DNA from: Vreelandella neptunia
GTDB lineage: Bacteria > Pseudomonadota > Gammaproteobacteria > Pseudomonadales > Halomonadaceae
Reading direction: 5' to 3'
DNA: 64,000 bases
NCBI RefSeq assembly: GCF_022489065.1
Contig: NZ_JAKVTW010000006.1
Coordinates: 1 to 64,000, forward strand
Part shown: piece by piece, positions 50,665 to 60,990 of the stretch
Numbering within the stretch: position 1 is the stretch's first letter
How the letters are laid out: each line of letters starts with the position of its first letter
Translations under genes and position numbers: made by a program
Notes under the pieces: generated by a model
What the model saw: only the letters and a program-made list of their open reading frames with translations
What the model was told of the DNA's origin: nothing
The model's database searches: none

Positions 50665-52464
50665 CTATGCCGAACCATAGCGATAGCATGTTTCTGCCTG
50701 GCGTGTTTTAACCGCGTACATATTGTTATCGGCCTCACGCAATAAGCTTTCCAGGGTGGCATTATCGGCCCCCTGGCAAGTACTAATGCCAACACTGACG
50801 CTAACGCTGACACGCTCGCCACAGGGTAGAATAATCGGTGATTGGATGGCTTGTTCGATTCGTGCCTGAATCGTCGCTAGCGTATCAGCTGATTCAATAC
50901 TCTCCATAATGATAATGAACTCATCGCCCCCAAAGCGGGCGCAATGGTCGCCTGTACGGGCTAAGTGGGCGATGCGTTTGGCGATTTTTTGTAATACAAA
51001 GTCGCCAGCTTCATGACCGTAGTGATCGTTAATGGGTTTGAAGCGATCCAGGTCGAGCATCAACAGCGCTAACTGATCGCCTTGCTGTTGGTTGCGCAGT
51101 AGGGCGTTTTCAGCGCAGCGCATTAAACCGTGGCGATTTAATAATCCAGTGAGGACATCACAGTTGGCTAAATGCTCCAGTGCACGGGTGCGGGCGGCCA
51201 CTTTTTGCTCTAACACCGCTTCCTGTTTTCTAAGCGTTGCCAACATAACAGATTGAGCCCGCTCTTTTTGCCGTTTAAGTTTATTAAAGCGCGCTGCTAG
51301 GGCAAACGAGAGCAGTAACATTTGCAGCGCTGAGCCAATTTGAATGCCGTGAAGAGTAATAAAGTTGGCTGGCAGAATGCCCAGATTACGTAGGGCAAAC
51401 ACGCCAGCACCTAGTAAAAATAACGACCATGCAAACACAAACAGTCGAGCACTTGGTACCCGTCGTAAGCAGCAGTAGCTACCACATACCAACAGCAGTA
51501 GCGCTGCTATAAACACCGTCACGTCCATTAATTGAAGCGCTGAAGAAATGGGCAGAAGCAGCGTGGCCAACACGGCCAGCCAGCAGTAGCTTCGAAAGGT
51601 AGATAATACTTGATGCCAGCGTGGGCAGTACGTTTCTGTATTAAGGAAACTCTGGGCAAACAGCGTCGCCATGGTCGAGGCAAAGGTGAAACCTAGTGCC
51701 ACTAGGCGGGCAGTGTTGTCACCTAAAAAACTCCAAAACATCAGCGTTCCAATACCGTTAAACGCCAGTATGGCCAGCCCGAAGCCACCGACAAAGAGCG
51801 AGTAGTGTAGAAATACGCGTTCTTTTAAACCAAAAAATAGCAGTAAGTTATATAAGCCCAATGCCAGTATCATGCCGAAGTAAGTGGCAAGCCAAAAATT
51901 GTAGCGATCATCCTGAGCATTAAATGCTTCTGGCGTCATCAGGTTATAGCTAAGCATCTTGCTGCCTGAAGCCGCCACATGGGTATACAGTGTGACGGTC
52001 TCAAAAGCGGCCAACTCCAGTGGAAACACCGCTTGGCGGTTAGCCAGCGCGCGCTGCTCAACGGGGACTGCGCTGCCGCTGCGTTGCACACCGCTGAAAT
52101 GCTGCCGTAGCGTGTAAAGCGTCACGTGATCTAAAAAGGGAAATTCAAACTGCACTATCCAGCGCTGGGCATCGGGGGATTCATTTCGCACCTGGGTTCT
52201 CAGCCAGACATCACGCCGGGTATAACCGAAGTTTAAATCCTGAACGTTATGCGACCGCTCGAAAGCAGGTGAGAGGGCCAGTAACTCATCGAGCGATGCT
52301 GGGCTGTCGGCTGCATGCCAAAATTCACTATAAGGAGCAAGCGAATAACTCGCCTGATTGGGCGATACGGAAAGGAGAGTATTTGCATATGCCCCTGGTA
52401 TCCAACTCACCGCTAACAGCAGCAGACAGGTGTAAACACCCGCCGTTAAACGTCGAGCATGCAT
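50665..52464 (-). CDS. 7TM-DISM diguanylate cyclase
   Basis: 599 residues. A signal peptide is followed by an N-terminal 7TMR-DISMED2 domain (about 30-170), seven membrane helices (about 180-385), a coiled-coil linker and a GGDEF domain (about 420-590). The active site GGDEF is intact at 512-516. The inhibitory site RTGD (503-506) lies five residues upstream, so product feedback is expected. It makes cyclic-di-GMP in response to an extracytoplasmic ligand not known. T-rich tracts lie upstream; the 227 bp to argP shows no gene. Confidence 0.93.
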   Translation of the reverse strand: MHARRLTAGVYTCLLLLAVSWIPGAYANTLLSVSPNQASYSLAPYSEFWHAADSPASLDELLALSPAFERSHNVQDLNFGYTRRDVWLRTQVRNESPDAQRWIVQFEFPFLDHVTLYTLRQHFSGVQRSGSAVPVEQRALANRQAVFPLELAAFETVTLYTHVAASGSKMLSYNLMTPEAFNAQDDRYNFWLATYFGMILALGLYNLLLFFGLKERVFLHYSLFVGGFGLAILAFNGIGTLMFWSFLGDNTARLVALGFTFASTMATLFAQSFLNTETYCPRWHQVLSTFRSYCWLAVLATLLLPISSALQLMDVTVFIAALLLLVCGSYCCLRRVPSARLFVFAWSLFLLGAGVFALRNLGILPANFITLHGIQIGSALQMLLLSFALAARFNKLKRQKERAQSVMLATLRKQEAVLEQKVAARTRALEHLANCDVLTGLLNRHGLMRCAENALLRNQQQGDQLALLMLDLDRFKPINDHYGHEAGDFVLQKIAKRIAHLARTGDHCARFGGDEFIIIMESIESADTLATIQARIEQAIQSPIILPCGERVSVSVSVGISTCQGADNATLESLLREADNNMYAVKTRQAETCYRYGSA

Positions 52465-52691
52465 AGCACATCGCTTTTTTTAGTTTTTTTAACCCCGCAC
52501 TATTTCCCCTAGGTTCCCTTGCCCGTGCAGGGGGCCGCCAATCTTAAAGCGTCTGGGCGGGTTGATCACCAACTAGCCGCCTGGGCGCTAACGCGGTAAA
52601 GGCAATGCCTTAAACAAACGATCCTGTGCCGCGCGATAAGCTCTTTTAGTGTAGACGGCTTTTAAAATCGTAATGTTTAAAACCCTCATAC

Positions 52692-53558
52692 TTAACAAAT
52701 GATACGGCTTAAATCGTTCGTAAGCCGTTGTATTAAATCGCCGCTATGTCGCCAAAAATGCCAGTAAAGAGGCACCGATAAATAGTTGCCTGGGGCAACG
52801 CTGGCCAGTTGACCACTTTTCATCAATTCACCTGCCTGCAACTGCGGCATCATGCCGTAACCAATCCCTGCGGCGGCTAAGCGTACAAAGCCCTCTGATG
52901 ATGGGCAGAGGTGATACGGGAAGTGGCCATGGAAATCAAATAGCGCCAGGAAGCGGTGCTGCAGTTGGTCGTGAGGGCCGAAAACGATGGCCGGTGCGCG
53001 TTGAAAGCTTTCTGCCGTGGGACCTTCAGGAAAGTAGCGTTTGATATAAGCGGGGGTTGCCAGAGGGTGATAGCGCATTTCTCCCAGCGCTACGCAGCGC
53101 GCCCCTGCGATAGGCTGAGGTGTGGCGCATAGGCAAGCCGCTACATCACCGTCACGCATGCGCTTGAGCCCGACATCCTGGTCTTCAATCACAAGGTCCA
53201 GCAGTACACCCTCCGCCTGGCAGATACTGGCGACGGCTTCGGCCCACCAGGTGACTAGGCTATCCGCGTTGATGGCGATGCGCAGTCGCGGTGACTGATC
53301 ATCCAGCGTGGGCAGGGAGCCCCGCAGGTCACGCTCTAAAAGCTGTACCTGCTGATAATGCGTTAACAGCCGTTGGCCGGCGGGGGTAGGTGCTAAATGG
53401 GGATGACGCACCAGCACCGGCTGGCCGAGGCGAATCTCCAGTGCTTTTATGCGTTGTGATACTGCTGATTGCGAAAGCCCCAATTCATCGCCCGCACGCT
53501 CGAAACCACCGCACTCTACAACGGTCGCCAAGGCATGAAGCAGTTTGTAATCAAGCAT
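52692..53558 (-). CDS. argP: LysR family regulator ArgP
   Basis: 288 residues with the ArgP/IciA signature: MLDYKLLHALATVVECGGFERAGDELGLSQSAVSQ-type HTH and LVRHPHLAPTPAGQRLL. ArgP activates argO, an arginine/lysine exporter, in response to these amino acids. argO is also present at 61047 but is not adjacent. It stands beside YojI, divergent across 153 bp. Confidence 0.9.
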   Translation of the reverse strand: MLDYKLLHALATVVECGGFERAGDELGLSQSAVSQRIKALEIRLGQPVLVRHPHLAPTPAGQRLLTHYQQVQLLERDLRGSLPTLDDQSPRLRIAINADSLVTWWAEAVASICQAEGVLLDLVIEDQDVGLKRMRDGDVAACLCATPQPIAGARCVALGEMRYHPLATPAYIKRYFPEGPTAESFQRAPAIVFGPHDQLQHRFLALFDFHGHFPYHLCPSSEGFVRLAAAGIGYGMMPQLQAGELMKSGQLASVAPGNYLSVPLYWHFWRHSGDLIQRLTNDLSRIIC

Positions 53559-53628
53559 GGCGGTGTTCCCAGTACAGAAGAGTAGTGACGTTAATCAAAA
53601 AGGGATGATTAAACAAATATGTATTAAG

Positions 53629-53647
53629 GCAAATGAAAATCACTTCT
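53629..53647. promoter_or_regulatory. Fur box candidate upstream of yojI
   Basis: GCAAATGAAAATCACTTCT matches the classical 19-bp Fur consensus at 12 of 19 places by hand alignment. It lies about 65 bp before the yojI start, within the divergent argP/yojI region. Suggests iron repression of the exporter. Confidence 0.45.
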
Positions 53648-53711
53648 TTATTGACTTAGTGCATCAGTGCGGCACAATTCGCGGCTTATATAGCAATGGT
53701 GGAAGGCAATA

Positions 53712-55364
53712 ATGGAACTGCTGCGCTTAGTATTTCATCACTATCGCTGGCCTTTTTTGGGTGCAATTGGTCTCAGCCTAGTGAGCGCTGGCCTGGGGGT
53801 GGGCGTTATTGCGTTCATCAACCAACGGTTAATCGAGGTAGGTAGCCTGGCTGCTCTGCCGCAATTTCTCGGCCTTTTGGCGGTACTTCTCGCGGTGACG
53901 TTAGCCACCCAGCTGGCGCTGACCTTGCTGGGGCATCACTTTGTGTTTGACCTACGTTCGCGGTTGGTAAAGCGGATTCTGGATACCGATATCGAGCGCT
54001 TGGAGCAGTTGGGCAACGCCACCTTGCTTGCTAGCCTGTCCAGCGATGTGCGCAACATCACCATTGGCTTTGTGCGCCTGCCGGAGCTGATTCAGGGCGT
54101 GGTGCTAACGCTCGCGTCGGTGGCCTATCTGGCATGGCTTTCGCCGCAAATGGTGGTGATCACCGTGGTGTGGATTGCGTTCACTATGGGCGTGGGCTGG
54201 TGGTTGGTCTCTAAGGTATATCGCCATTTTCACCTCGTACGTGAAAGCGAAGACCACTTATACAAAGATTTCCAGGCAGCCATTGAAGGGCGCAAAGAAC
54301 TGGCGCTGAACCGCGACCGTGCCCGGCGCTTTTATGATGAGCGTTATACCGCCAATGCCCGTGACTACCGTCACCACATTATCCGCGCCGATACCTACCA
54401 TTTAAGCGCTAACAACTGGTCCAACATTATGATGTTGGGCGCCATCGGGGTGGTGTTTTTCCTCTCCAATGGTTTGGGCTGGGCCAATACCACTGTGGCG
54501 TCCACCTTTGCGCTGACGCTGCTATTCCTTCGCACACCGCTGATACAGGCGGTGGGCGCCTGGCCAACGCTGATTAGCGCTCAAGTTGCTTTTGATAAAT
54601 TGAGCAGCCTGAAATTAGCCGAGTATCAGCCCAGCTTCGAGGTCGACGATACGCTGGCGGATTGGCAGCGCCTGGAGCTTGAGGAGGTCACCTATCACTA
54701 CCCTGATACTGACCAAGCTGAAGGCTTTCAGGTAGGGCCGCTCAACATGACACTTGAGCGCGGTGAGCAGGTGTTTCTGATCGGCGGTAACGGCAGCGGT
54801 AAGTCGACCTTGGCTAGACTGCTTTCGGGATTATACCGCCCGCAAAGCGGCACTATTAAGATTGATGGTCAGGTGGTCACGGCCGCTCAATGGGAGTCGT
54901 TTCGCGCTCGCTTTGCCAGCGTGTTTACCGATTTCCATCAGTTTGATCAGACCATGGGGCCTGAAGGGCTGCCCGCTGACCCACAGGTCGTTGATACCTG
55001 GCTTGAGCGACTGCAGATGCAGCACAAGCTGCAGTGGGAAGGGGATCGCGTTATCAACACCCAGCTTTCACAAGGGCAGCGTAAGCGCCTTGCGCTGCTG
55101 CTGGCGATTGCCGAAAAGCGCGATATTCTACTGCTTGACGAGTGGGCCGCGGATCAAGACCCGCAGTTCCGGCGGCTGTTCTACCGCGAGCTGTTACCGC
55201 ACTTAAAAGCGATGGGTAAAACCGTGTTTGCCATCAGCCATGACGACAGCTACTTCGTCCACGCTGATCGGTTGCTGGAGATGTCGAAGGGGCAATTAAG
55301 CGAGCTTAAAGGCGAGCAGCGTGCGCTGGCGAGTGAAGATGCTGTTGCTCAAATTAATAACTAG
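53712..55364 (+). CDS. yojI: Cyclic-peptide ABC exporter YojI
   Basis: 550 residues, close to E. coli YojI. A six-helix permease domain (1-300) is fused to an ATPase with Walker A GGNGSGKS (358-365), signature LSQGQ (452-456) and Walker B ILLLDEW (Glu477). Matching segments include [16 protein letters not shown] and DEWAADQDP. YojI exports microcin J25 in E. coli and relatives are near siderophore genes. Its location here by fhuF suggests siderophore or peptide export (inference). It starts with GGAAGG. Confidence 0.9.
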   Translation: MELLRLVFHHYRWPFLGAIGLSLVSAGLGVGVIAFINQRLIEVGSLAALPQFLGLLAVLLAVTLATQLALTLLGHHFVFDLRSRLVKRILDTDIERLEQLGNATLLASLSSDVRNITIGFVRLPELIQGVVLTLASVAYLAWLSPQMVVITVVWIAFTMGVGWWLVSKVYRHFHLVRESEDHLYKDFQAAIEGRKELALNRDRARRFYDERYTANARDYRHHIIRADTYHLSANNWSNIMMLGAIGVVFFLSNGLGWANTTVASTFALTLLFLRTPLIQAVGAWPTLISAQVAFDKLSSLKLAEYQPSFEVDDTLADWQRLELEEVTYHYPDTDQAEGFQVGPLNMTLERGEQVFLIGGNGSGKSTLARLLSGLYRPQSGTIKIDGQVVTAAQWESFRARFASVFTDFHQFDQTMGPEGLPADPQVVDTWLERLQMQHKLQWEGDRVINTQLSQGQRKRLALLLAIAEKRDILLLDEWAADQDPQFRRLFYRELLPHLKAMGKTVFAISHDDSYFVHADRLLEMSKGQLSELKGEQRALASEDAVAQINN

Positions 55365-55370
55365 AAAGCG

Positions 55371-56159
55371 TTATCGGTTGGCTTGTTTGGCGCGCTTGCG
55401 CGCCTCCAGGTCGCAACCCTCTAACGGGCAAGTGCCACAGGTATCAAACTCTTCCAGTAAATAGCGCAGGCAGCAGAGCTTGCGCACCCGCTTAACTTCC
55501 TCACTGCCCTTGGGCGTAAAGTAACGCATCGGCTGAAATAGCGGGTTGCGCTTGCCGTTAGGTAGCGTACGCGTTTCTAACAGCGCTTTAGCAGCTGCAA
55601 GCGCCGCTTCATTGATAAGCGGATGCTCTGCCAGCGCATGCACGTAGTAATCCACGTAACCACCCGCATTGCTCCAGAATACCCGCTGTGCAGCACCTGA
55701 TATGGCCGCAAGCTGCTCAATGAGCGGCGCCCAATGCTGATCAATTAGGGTCGTAAAGCGCTCAAACGGATCCTGAGTGGTTATCGGTGTGCCTTCATGG
55801 GGCAGCCATAGCCGTGACGTAGCGCCTTTTTCGTTGAAGATAACCTGCATGTCGTCCAGGCCTACCGGCAGGTTGCGATTAAGCAGCAGGTTAGCGGTCA
55901 GCGTAGGGACGGTCAGGGCGCTGAAGTGCCACTTCGACCAAATCGATACCACTGCACGCTGGTCGCCATCCGGATACTGGCCTGCGAAACGCGTGAGATC
56001 CTCTTTAAGCCAATGGGCATTCCGCCAGCGGGCTGTTTTGAACGCTTCCAGTGGCGGCGTTTCGCCAATCAAGGGCGGCGTAAAGTTCGCCAACGGCCCT
56101 GTGTAGCAGGCGGCCAACGAGGGCTCGAACAGTTGTGGCTGACGCAGGGCAGAAGGCAT
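55371..56159 (-). CDS. fhuF: Ferric-siderophore reductase FhuF
   Basis: 262 residues. The C-terminal 2Fe-2S motif Cys-Cys-x10-Cys-x2-Cys is visible as CCLRYLLEEF and CGTC, near residues 229-244. FhuF reduces ferric hydroxamates in the cytosol and frees the iron. It converges with yojI only 6 bp away and has a Fur box at 56221-56239. The full family length is present. Confidence 0.92.
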   Translation of the reverse strand: MPSALRQPQLFEPSLAACYTGPLANFTPPLIGETPPLEAFKTARWRNAHWLKEDLTRFAGQYPDGDQRAVVSIWSKWHFSALTVPTLTANLLLNRNLPVGLDDMQVIFNEKGATSRLWLPHEGTPITTQDPFERFTTLIDQHWAPLIEQLAAISGAAQRVFWSNAGGYVDYYVHALAEHPLINEAALAAAKALLETRTLPNGKRNPLFQPMRYFTPKGSEEVKRVRKLCCLRYLLEEFDTCGTCPLEGCDLEARKRAKQANR

Positions 56160-56220
56160 TTCAGGGCTCCATCGCAGGGCTTTAATGCAGGCGCTGGGAA
56201 ATAAGGTGGTCAGCTTAATT

Positions 56221-56239
56221 GATAATGAGTATCAGTTGA
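56221..56239. promoter_or_regulatory. Fur box candidate upstream of fhuF
   Basis: GATAATGAGTATCAGTTGA matches about 13 of 19 Fur consensus bases by hand, with GATAATGA exact. It is 62 bp upstream of the fhuF start and fits iron repression of this gene. Confidence 0.6.
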
Positions 56240-56293
56240 AGTATTTAGTTGCGAATGAGACCTTTTAAAAGCGTTCGACGACGTTGAGGAATG

Positions 56294-57061
56294 TCATTGT
56301 GCAACGGCGATATTGTGCTCTCCGTTGGGGTGCTTCATGACTTGCATCGGCAGGCCATAAATCGCCTCTAAGGTACTGCAGCACATCAAATCACCCGGGC
56401 TGCCATGGGCCAGTAAGCGACCGCTGTGCAGTGCCATCAACTCGTCGCAGTAACGCGACGCCATATTGATATCGTGCAGCACAATAATAACCCCGAGGTT
56501 GAGCTCGTCGCACAGTTTGCGGATGAGTGCCAACACTTCCATCTGGTGGGCGATATCCAGCGCGGCTAGTGGCTCATCGAGCAGCAAAAAACGGCTGCCT
56601 TGGGCCAGCAGCATGGCGAGCCACACCCGCTGGCGCTCACCACCGGAGAGCGTATCGACCAAACGGTCGGCAAATTCCTCGGTATGGGTAAGGGCAATGG
56701 CGCGATCAATGGCGTCTTTATCTTTCTGGTTATGGCGACCCAGCAGACCGTGCCAAGGGTAGCGCCCAAAAGCCACCAGCTCGCGCCCGGTCAGGCTTTC
56801 AGCGCTTGGCAAATGCTGGGGTAGGTAAGCTACCTGGCGGGCAAATTCGCGGTTGCCCCAATCACTTAGCGGGCGCTGGTCAAAGTGGATTTCACCCTGG
56901 CTAGTGGGCTGCTGCTGGGCCATGAGTTTTATCAAGGTCGACTTGCCCGACCCATTGTGGCCAATCAGGCCGTAAACCTTGCCTTCATGAAAGCTGTGGT
57001 CAATGGGATTTAGAATCGGCTTACCATTGATTGCAAAGGTGGCGCCTTTGACCTCGAACAT
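56294..57061 (-). CDS. fhuC: Ferric-siderophore ABC transporter ATPase FhuC
   Basis: 255 residues from the ATG at 57061, AGGAG eight bases upstream. Walker A GHNGSGKST (34-42), Q-loop region, signature LSGGERQRV (about 138) and Walker B FLLLDEP are all intact. It powers import of ferric hydroxamates through the FhuB permease. Unusual: its gene is on the other strand from fhuB and separated by cytochrome and reductase genes, so no fhuCDB operon exists. Confidence 0.9.
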   Translation of the reverse strand: MFEVKGATFAINGKPILNPIDHSFHEGKVYGLIGHNGSGKSTLIKLMAQQQPTSQGEIHFDQRPLSDWGNREFARQVAYLPQHLPSAESLTGRELVAFGRYPWHGLLGRHNQKDKDAIDRAIALTHTEEFADRLVDTLSGGERQRVWLAMLLAQGSRFLLLDEPLAALDIAHQMEVLALIRKLCDELNLGVIIVLHDINMASRYCDELMALHSGRLLAHGSPGDLMCCSTLEAIYGLPMQVMKHPNGEHNIAVAQ

Positions 57062-57106
57062 GAATGACTCCTGGCGAAGGGATAGAAGTAATGGCTCTAT
57101 TCTAGT

Positions 57107-57125
57107 GCTAATGGTTCTCATTTTT
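57107..57125. promoter_or_regulatory. Fur box candidate upstream of fhuC
   Basis: GCTAATGGTTCTCATTTTT matches about 13 of 19 Fur consensus bases by hand. It lies 45 bp before the fhuC ATG and after the cytochrome b561 stop, so fhuC has its own iron-controlled promoter. Confidence 0.55.
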
Positions 57126-57168
57126 AACCTAGTAGCAACAATAAAAAAATGTCACTACCTCCGCGCTA

Positions 57169-57756
57169 TCAACCCACCATGCGCGCCAGTATTGGGTTCT
57201 TGAACCAAAAGCGGTGAGCCAGTGCCATCGCTACATGGCCGAGAATTAGTCCCAAAAGAAGCCAGGAAAGAGGGCTGTGTAGCACACCTGCGGGGGCCAT
57301 CATCCAGGCGATTTCGCGCTCTGCTTCGGGCAGTAGCTCAATGCTATAGAGCTGTATGGCTCCGCCGCGACCATATTGGCGCAGTAGGGCAAAGGCGGGT
57401 AGCCAGAGGAGCAGTACATAGAAGGAGACATGTACGACGCTAGCAAGTCGCCCACCCAGCCCTGGCGAGCTCGGCGGGCGCTGTTTTCGGTTGACCCAAG
57501 CCCAACTGATGCGTGCCAAGGTGACTATCAATATCAGAATGCCTAACGAGCCGTGGGGGCCTACTTTGGCTAAGAGCAGCGTCATGGTATTTTCGCCCAT
57601 GACTCGCCAAGCCAACACGACGAGAAATTGAAACGTGACCAGGGCGGCCGTTAGCCAGTGCAGAGCCCGGCTGATACGCCCATAGCGAATGGGGCTATCT
57701 TGCCATTTAGGTGGGGTATAGCTCCTTGAAGGGGAGTTTTCGATACTCAACGTCAT
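57169..57756 (-). CDS. Cytochrome b561-type protein in the iron island
   Basis: 195 residues with four membrane helices and histidines in YGRISRALHWL, GPHGSLGIL, SVVHVSFYVL and LGHVAMALAHRF. It starts 16 bp after the siderophore-interacting reductase stop, so the two are one transcript. Likely supplies electrons for iron reduction at the membrane, by context rather than direct evidence. Distinct from the copy at 50098-50655. Confidence 0.85.
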   Translation of the reverse strand: MTLSIENSPSRSYTPPKWQDSPIRYGRISRALHWLTAALVTFQFLVVLAWRVMGENTMTLLLAKVGPHGSLGILILIVTLARISWAWVNRKQRPPSSPGLGGRLASVVHVSFYVLLLWLPAFALLRQYGRGGAIQLYSIELLPEAEREIAWMMAPAGVLHSPLSWLLLGLILGHVAMALAHRFWFKNPILARMVG

Positions 57757-57772
57757 TATGCTTGGTGTTCCT

Positions 57773-58702
57773 TTAACCGTTGGCTTTGCCCTGGCGCCAG
57801 TAGCCCATGCTGGTGACGTACTGTTTGGGTAGCCCGCACTCGTTGATTAAGTAGCGACGCAGTTGCATGGCGACCATGGTCTCAGCGGCAATCCAGGCAT
57901 AGAAGGGAGCGCTATCATCTAGGGTGGCAGCTTCCCATAGCGGTGCATCAGTATCCTCGCTGTCATCGGTGATAGCCGTTGAAGGATTCCCCCCCAGCGC
58001 GTGAATCTCCTGTTGCAAATCGATATCGCGTAATGCTCTCAGGAGTAGATCACCGTGTTGGCAGTTGGGCTCAGCGTCGCGGGCCAGCCAGCGCAGTTTG
58101 GCGACCTGGGGAAGTGGTTGAACATCGTCGCTACGAGGTACTTCAAGTAGCGCTTCGACCTTGGGTTTGAGAGGCAAATCATCAAGGGTTTCCAGAATGC
58201 CTGCGGCAGCGGGGAGGGCAGTTTCATCGGCGATAATAAGAATGCGACGGACATCCTGGGGTGGCTTCCACTCGTAACCAAGCTTAGGGCCCTCTGCATT
58301 AGCGGCAGGAGCTGTCATGGCCAGCCGGTCACCTGGGCGGGCATGCATGGCCCAGCGCGATGCGGGGCCGTTATCACCATGAAGCACATACTCCACATCC
58401 ACCTCGGCTAACTCAGGGCGTAGAGCGCGGATGGTATAAGTGCGCATTGGTGGCCGCTGAGCATCTGGAAGAGCGCGATAGGCTTCGTACCAGTCGTGCT
58501 CTTCAAGCTTGGCTATTTCAAGCAGCGAGTTAAGGCTGACATCTGCTTGCGGAAAGAATAGCTTGATGCGCTGATCGGGGGCGTGGGTCGCCATTTGGCC
58601 CACATCGGGGCCACTAAACGTGAACCTGACGAGTGACGCGCTAACTTGGGTACGCCGTGAAAGCGTGATATCAAAAATTCGATAGCTCTGCTGTGCGGCC
58701 AT
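57773..58702 (-). CDS. Siderophore-interacting protein (ViuB/YqjH-type reductase)
   Basis: 309 residues from the ATG at 58702. The FAD-binding motif is RTYTIRAL, followed by a C-terminal NAD(P)H-binding half with IADETALPAAAGIL, and ends in YWRQGKANG, all SIP family marks. It reduces ferric siderophores in the cytoplasm with NAD(P)H or a ferredoxin. It leads the transcript with the b561 gene and has a Fur box at 58740-58758. Confidence 0.9.
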   Translation of the reverse strand: MAAQQSYRIFDITLSRRTQVSASLVRFTFSGPDVGQMATHAPDQRIKLFFPQADVSLNSLLEIAKLEEHDWYEAYRALPDAQRPPMRTYTIRALRPELAEVDVEYVLHGDNGPASRWAMHARPGDRLAMTAPAANAEGPKLGYEWKPPQDVRRILIIADETALPAAAGILETLDDLPLKPKVEALLEVPRSDDVQPLPQVAKLRWLARDAEPNCQHGDLLLRALRDIDLQQEIHALGGNPSTAITDDSEDTDAPLWEAATLDDSAPFYAWIAAETMVAMQLRRYLINECGLPKQYVTSMGYWRQGKANG

Positions 58703-58739
58703 ACAGTATAACTCCCGCGATATGGGTATCAATTGTAGT

Positions 58740-58758
58740 GCTAATCGTTATCATTTAG
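58740..58758. promoter_or_regulatory. Fur box candidate between the SIP and fhuB genes
   Basis: The minus strand reads CTAAATGATAACGATTAGC, about 13 of 19 matches to the Fur consensus by hand. It is 38 bp upstream of the SIP gene and 152 bp from fhuB, so it may serve both directions. Confidence 0.65.
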
Positions 58759-58809
58759 AATTATCTATTATTCAACAGCTAACGTACAGAAAATACTAAG
58801 GCGCAGATC

Positions 58810-58917
58810 ATGCCGCTAATAAAAGCTTTGCAAAAAATGAAGGTGATTGAAGGACTTGTGACAGAGCTGCTTGCTGCTTGGGATCTGACGACGAAACGGA
58901 ATCCTCCCCAATGCTAG
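58810..58917 (+). CDS. Small ORF (35 codons) upstream of fhuB
   Basis: An ATG at 58810 with AAGG eight bases upstream opens a 35-codon frame (start [16 protein letters not shown]) that ends at TAG 58915-58917, overlapping the fhuB ATG by seven bases. The peptide has no membrane helix or known domain. It may be a leader that couples fhuB translation, or noise; no homology can be claimed. Confidence 0.35.
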   Translation: MPLIKALQKMKVIEGLVTELLAAWDLTTKRNPPQC

Positions 58918-60911
58918 GTTCAGTATCGTCGTCTCAACTAATGCGCCATATGACTGCCGCCAAAGCCTGTCTGCTGCTTAGCCTGCCGATGTTAGTGCTG
59001 TTTTGGATGGGGCTGCAGGAGCAGGGTGGTTTTGCTGTTGGGATGCGTGCTCTGGTGGCACCCACATTCGAAAATGTTAACGAACTGTTGCTCTATTATG
59101 CTTGGTGGCCACGGCTCTCGGTGGCGTTGCTGGCTGGCGGTGGGCTGGGTCTGGCGGGGGTGTTGATGCAACAAGTGTTGCGTAACCCCCTGGCGTCGCC
59201 CACTACGCTGGGCGTGGCATCAGGGGCCAATCTGGCACTGATGACCGCAACACTCCTTGCTCCTGGGTTGCTTATCGCAGGCCGGGAATGGGTTGCTTTG
59301 GTGGGGGGAGCGCTGGCGGTTGGCTTGGTGTTCTTGCTCTCTTGGCGACGTGGCCTGGCTCCCATGGTCGTTGTGTTGTCAGGGTTGGTAGTGAACCTGT
59401 ATCTCGGTGCGCTGGCCACGGCATTATTGCTGTTTAACCACGAGGCGCTCTCAGGGCTACTGATTTGGGGAGCGGGTTCGCTGGCGCAAAACGGTTGGGA
59501 CGGGGTGGCGGTACTCTGGCCACGGCTGGCGATTAGCTGCGTTGCTGCCTGGTTCTTGCTGCGCCCCTTAGCGGTGCTAGAGCTTGACGATGCCAGCGCC
59601 AAGAGCCTGGGGGTCTCGCTTGCCTATCTACGCTTTGCGGGCATGGGGCTGGCGGTGTTTATAACCGGTAGCATTGTTAGCGTGGTGGGTATCATTGGCT
59701 TTATCGGCCTGGCTGCGCCCAATATTGTGCGTATGGCTGGGGCGCGCCGGTTGGGCCCCCGGTTGTTATGGTCGACCCTGTTGGGGGCGGTGCTTCTGGC
59801 CACCACCGATCTGCTGCTACAGCAGTTCGGTGGCATGGTGGCGGCCTTTATCCCCACTGGGGCGATTACCGGTGCCCTGGGGGCGCCACTGTTAATGTGG
59901 CTAATTCCGCGCCTGAAACTGCAGGGCGACCAGCCGCCGAAAGGGGCGGGCGTTTTCGCCCATCGTCACCCTGCGCCTTCCCGCTTGGCTACTGGTTTAA
60001 TCCTTGCGCTGCTGGGGGCTACGCTGCTTGGGCTGCTCGTTGGCCAGGGTGTTGATGGCTGGTACTTGCTGTCGCCGGATAACTGGAACGTGATGCAGTG
60101 GCGCCTGCCGCGAGTGATGGCGGCCGCAGCCAGTGGCTTAATGCTGGCGATTGCGGGCACTATTCTCCAGCGCCTTTCTGCCAACCCCATGGCCAGCCCT
60201 GAAGTACTGGGTATTAGCGGTGGTTGTGCCATCGCACTGATTCTGGGTATTTTCCTGCTGCCTGCACCCACCAATATGATGCTGATTGGTGTGGGCACCC
60301 TGGGCGCTTTTGCGACGCTGTTGGTGCTGGTGGGAATCAATCGTAAAAGCGGCTTTCTGCCCGAGCGTTTGCTGCTCACTGGGGTGGCGATCAGTGCGCT
60401 GTTTGATGCCGTGCGCAGCGTGATGCTGGCAGGCGGTGACCCGCGTGGGCAGCAGGTGATTGCCTGGCTGGCGGGCTCCACCTATTACGTGGATATCACC
60501 AATGCTGTGGTGGTCGGGGGGATTGCCGCCGTACTGGCACTTGTCACACTGCCCTTTACCCGTTGGCTGGATATCTTGCCCTTAGGCGCACCGACGGCCA
60601 AGGCGCTTGGGGTAACCCTCAACCGCGCCCGTTTGGCGCTGCTACTGCTCGTTGCACTGCTCACCGCCTGCGCCACCCTGGTGGTGGGGCCGTTATCGTT
60701 TATTGGTTTGTTAGCACCGCACATGGCGCGCTTGGTCGGCTTCTCCCGGGCGGGTCAGCATCTGCTGGGGGCGGCGTTGATCGGTATGCTGTTGATGGTG
60801 CTGGCAGATTGGGTCGGCCGCCAGATTATTTTCCCCTATGAGATACCGGCAGGCTTGGTCGCCTCGCTGATTGGCGGCGCTTATTTTATGTGGGGGCTGC
60901 GGCGGTTGTGA
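58911..60911 (+). CDS. fhuB: Ferric-hydroxamate ABC permease FhuB (two-domain)
   Basis: 666 residues from the ATG at 58911; starts at 58878 (TTG) and 58941 (ATG) are possible. Two FecCD-type permease halves of about 330 residues each, about twenty membrane helices. Each half has the [10 protein letters not shown] / [10 protein letters not shown] loop and the GxxxPLxSPxxLG-like [13 protein letters not shown] and [13 protein letters not shown] motifs, the FhuB layout. It needs FhuC (56294) and a periplasmic binding protein FhuD, which is absent in the window. Confidence 0.93.
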   Translation: MLGSVSSSQLMRHMTAAKACLLLSLPMLVLFWMGLQEQGGFAVGMRALVAPTFENVNELLLYYAWWPRLSVALLAGGGLGLAGVLMQQVLRNPLASPTTLGVASGANLALMTATLLAPGLLIAGREWVALVGGALAVGLVFLLSWRRGLAPMVVVLSGLVVNLYLGALATALLLFNHEALSGLLIWGAGSLAQNGWDGVAVLWPRLAISCVAAWFLLRPLAVLELDDASAKSLGVSLAYLRFAGMGLAVFITGSIVSVVGIIGFIGLAAPNIVRMAGARRLGPRLLWSTLLGAVLLATTDLLLQQFGGMVAAFIPTGAITGALGAPLLMWLIPRLKLQGDQPPKGAGVFAHRHPAPSRLATGLILALLGATLLGLLVGQGVDGWYLLSPDNWNVMQWRLPRVMAAAASGLMLAIAGTILQRLSANPMASPEVLGISGGCAIALILGIFLLPAPTNMMLIGVGTLGAFATLLVLVGINRKSGFLPERLLLTGVAISALFDAVRSVMLAGGDPRGQQVIAWLAGSTYYVDITNAVVVGGIAAVLALVTLPFTRWLDILPLGAPTAKALGVTLNRARLALLLLVALLTACATLVVGPLSFIGLLAPHMARLVGFSRAGQHLLGAALIGMLLMVLADWVGRQIIFPYEIPAGLVASLIGGAYFMWGLRRL

Positions 60912-60990
60912 GGTTCTATAAGAAAAACTAATGCCTCATTAGCAAGATGATTTTTAGTTATTTAGGCTGTCCGTTAACTTAGCGTCATGT

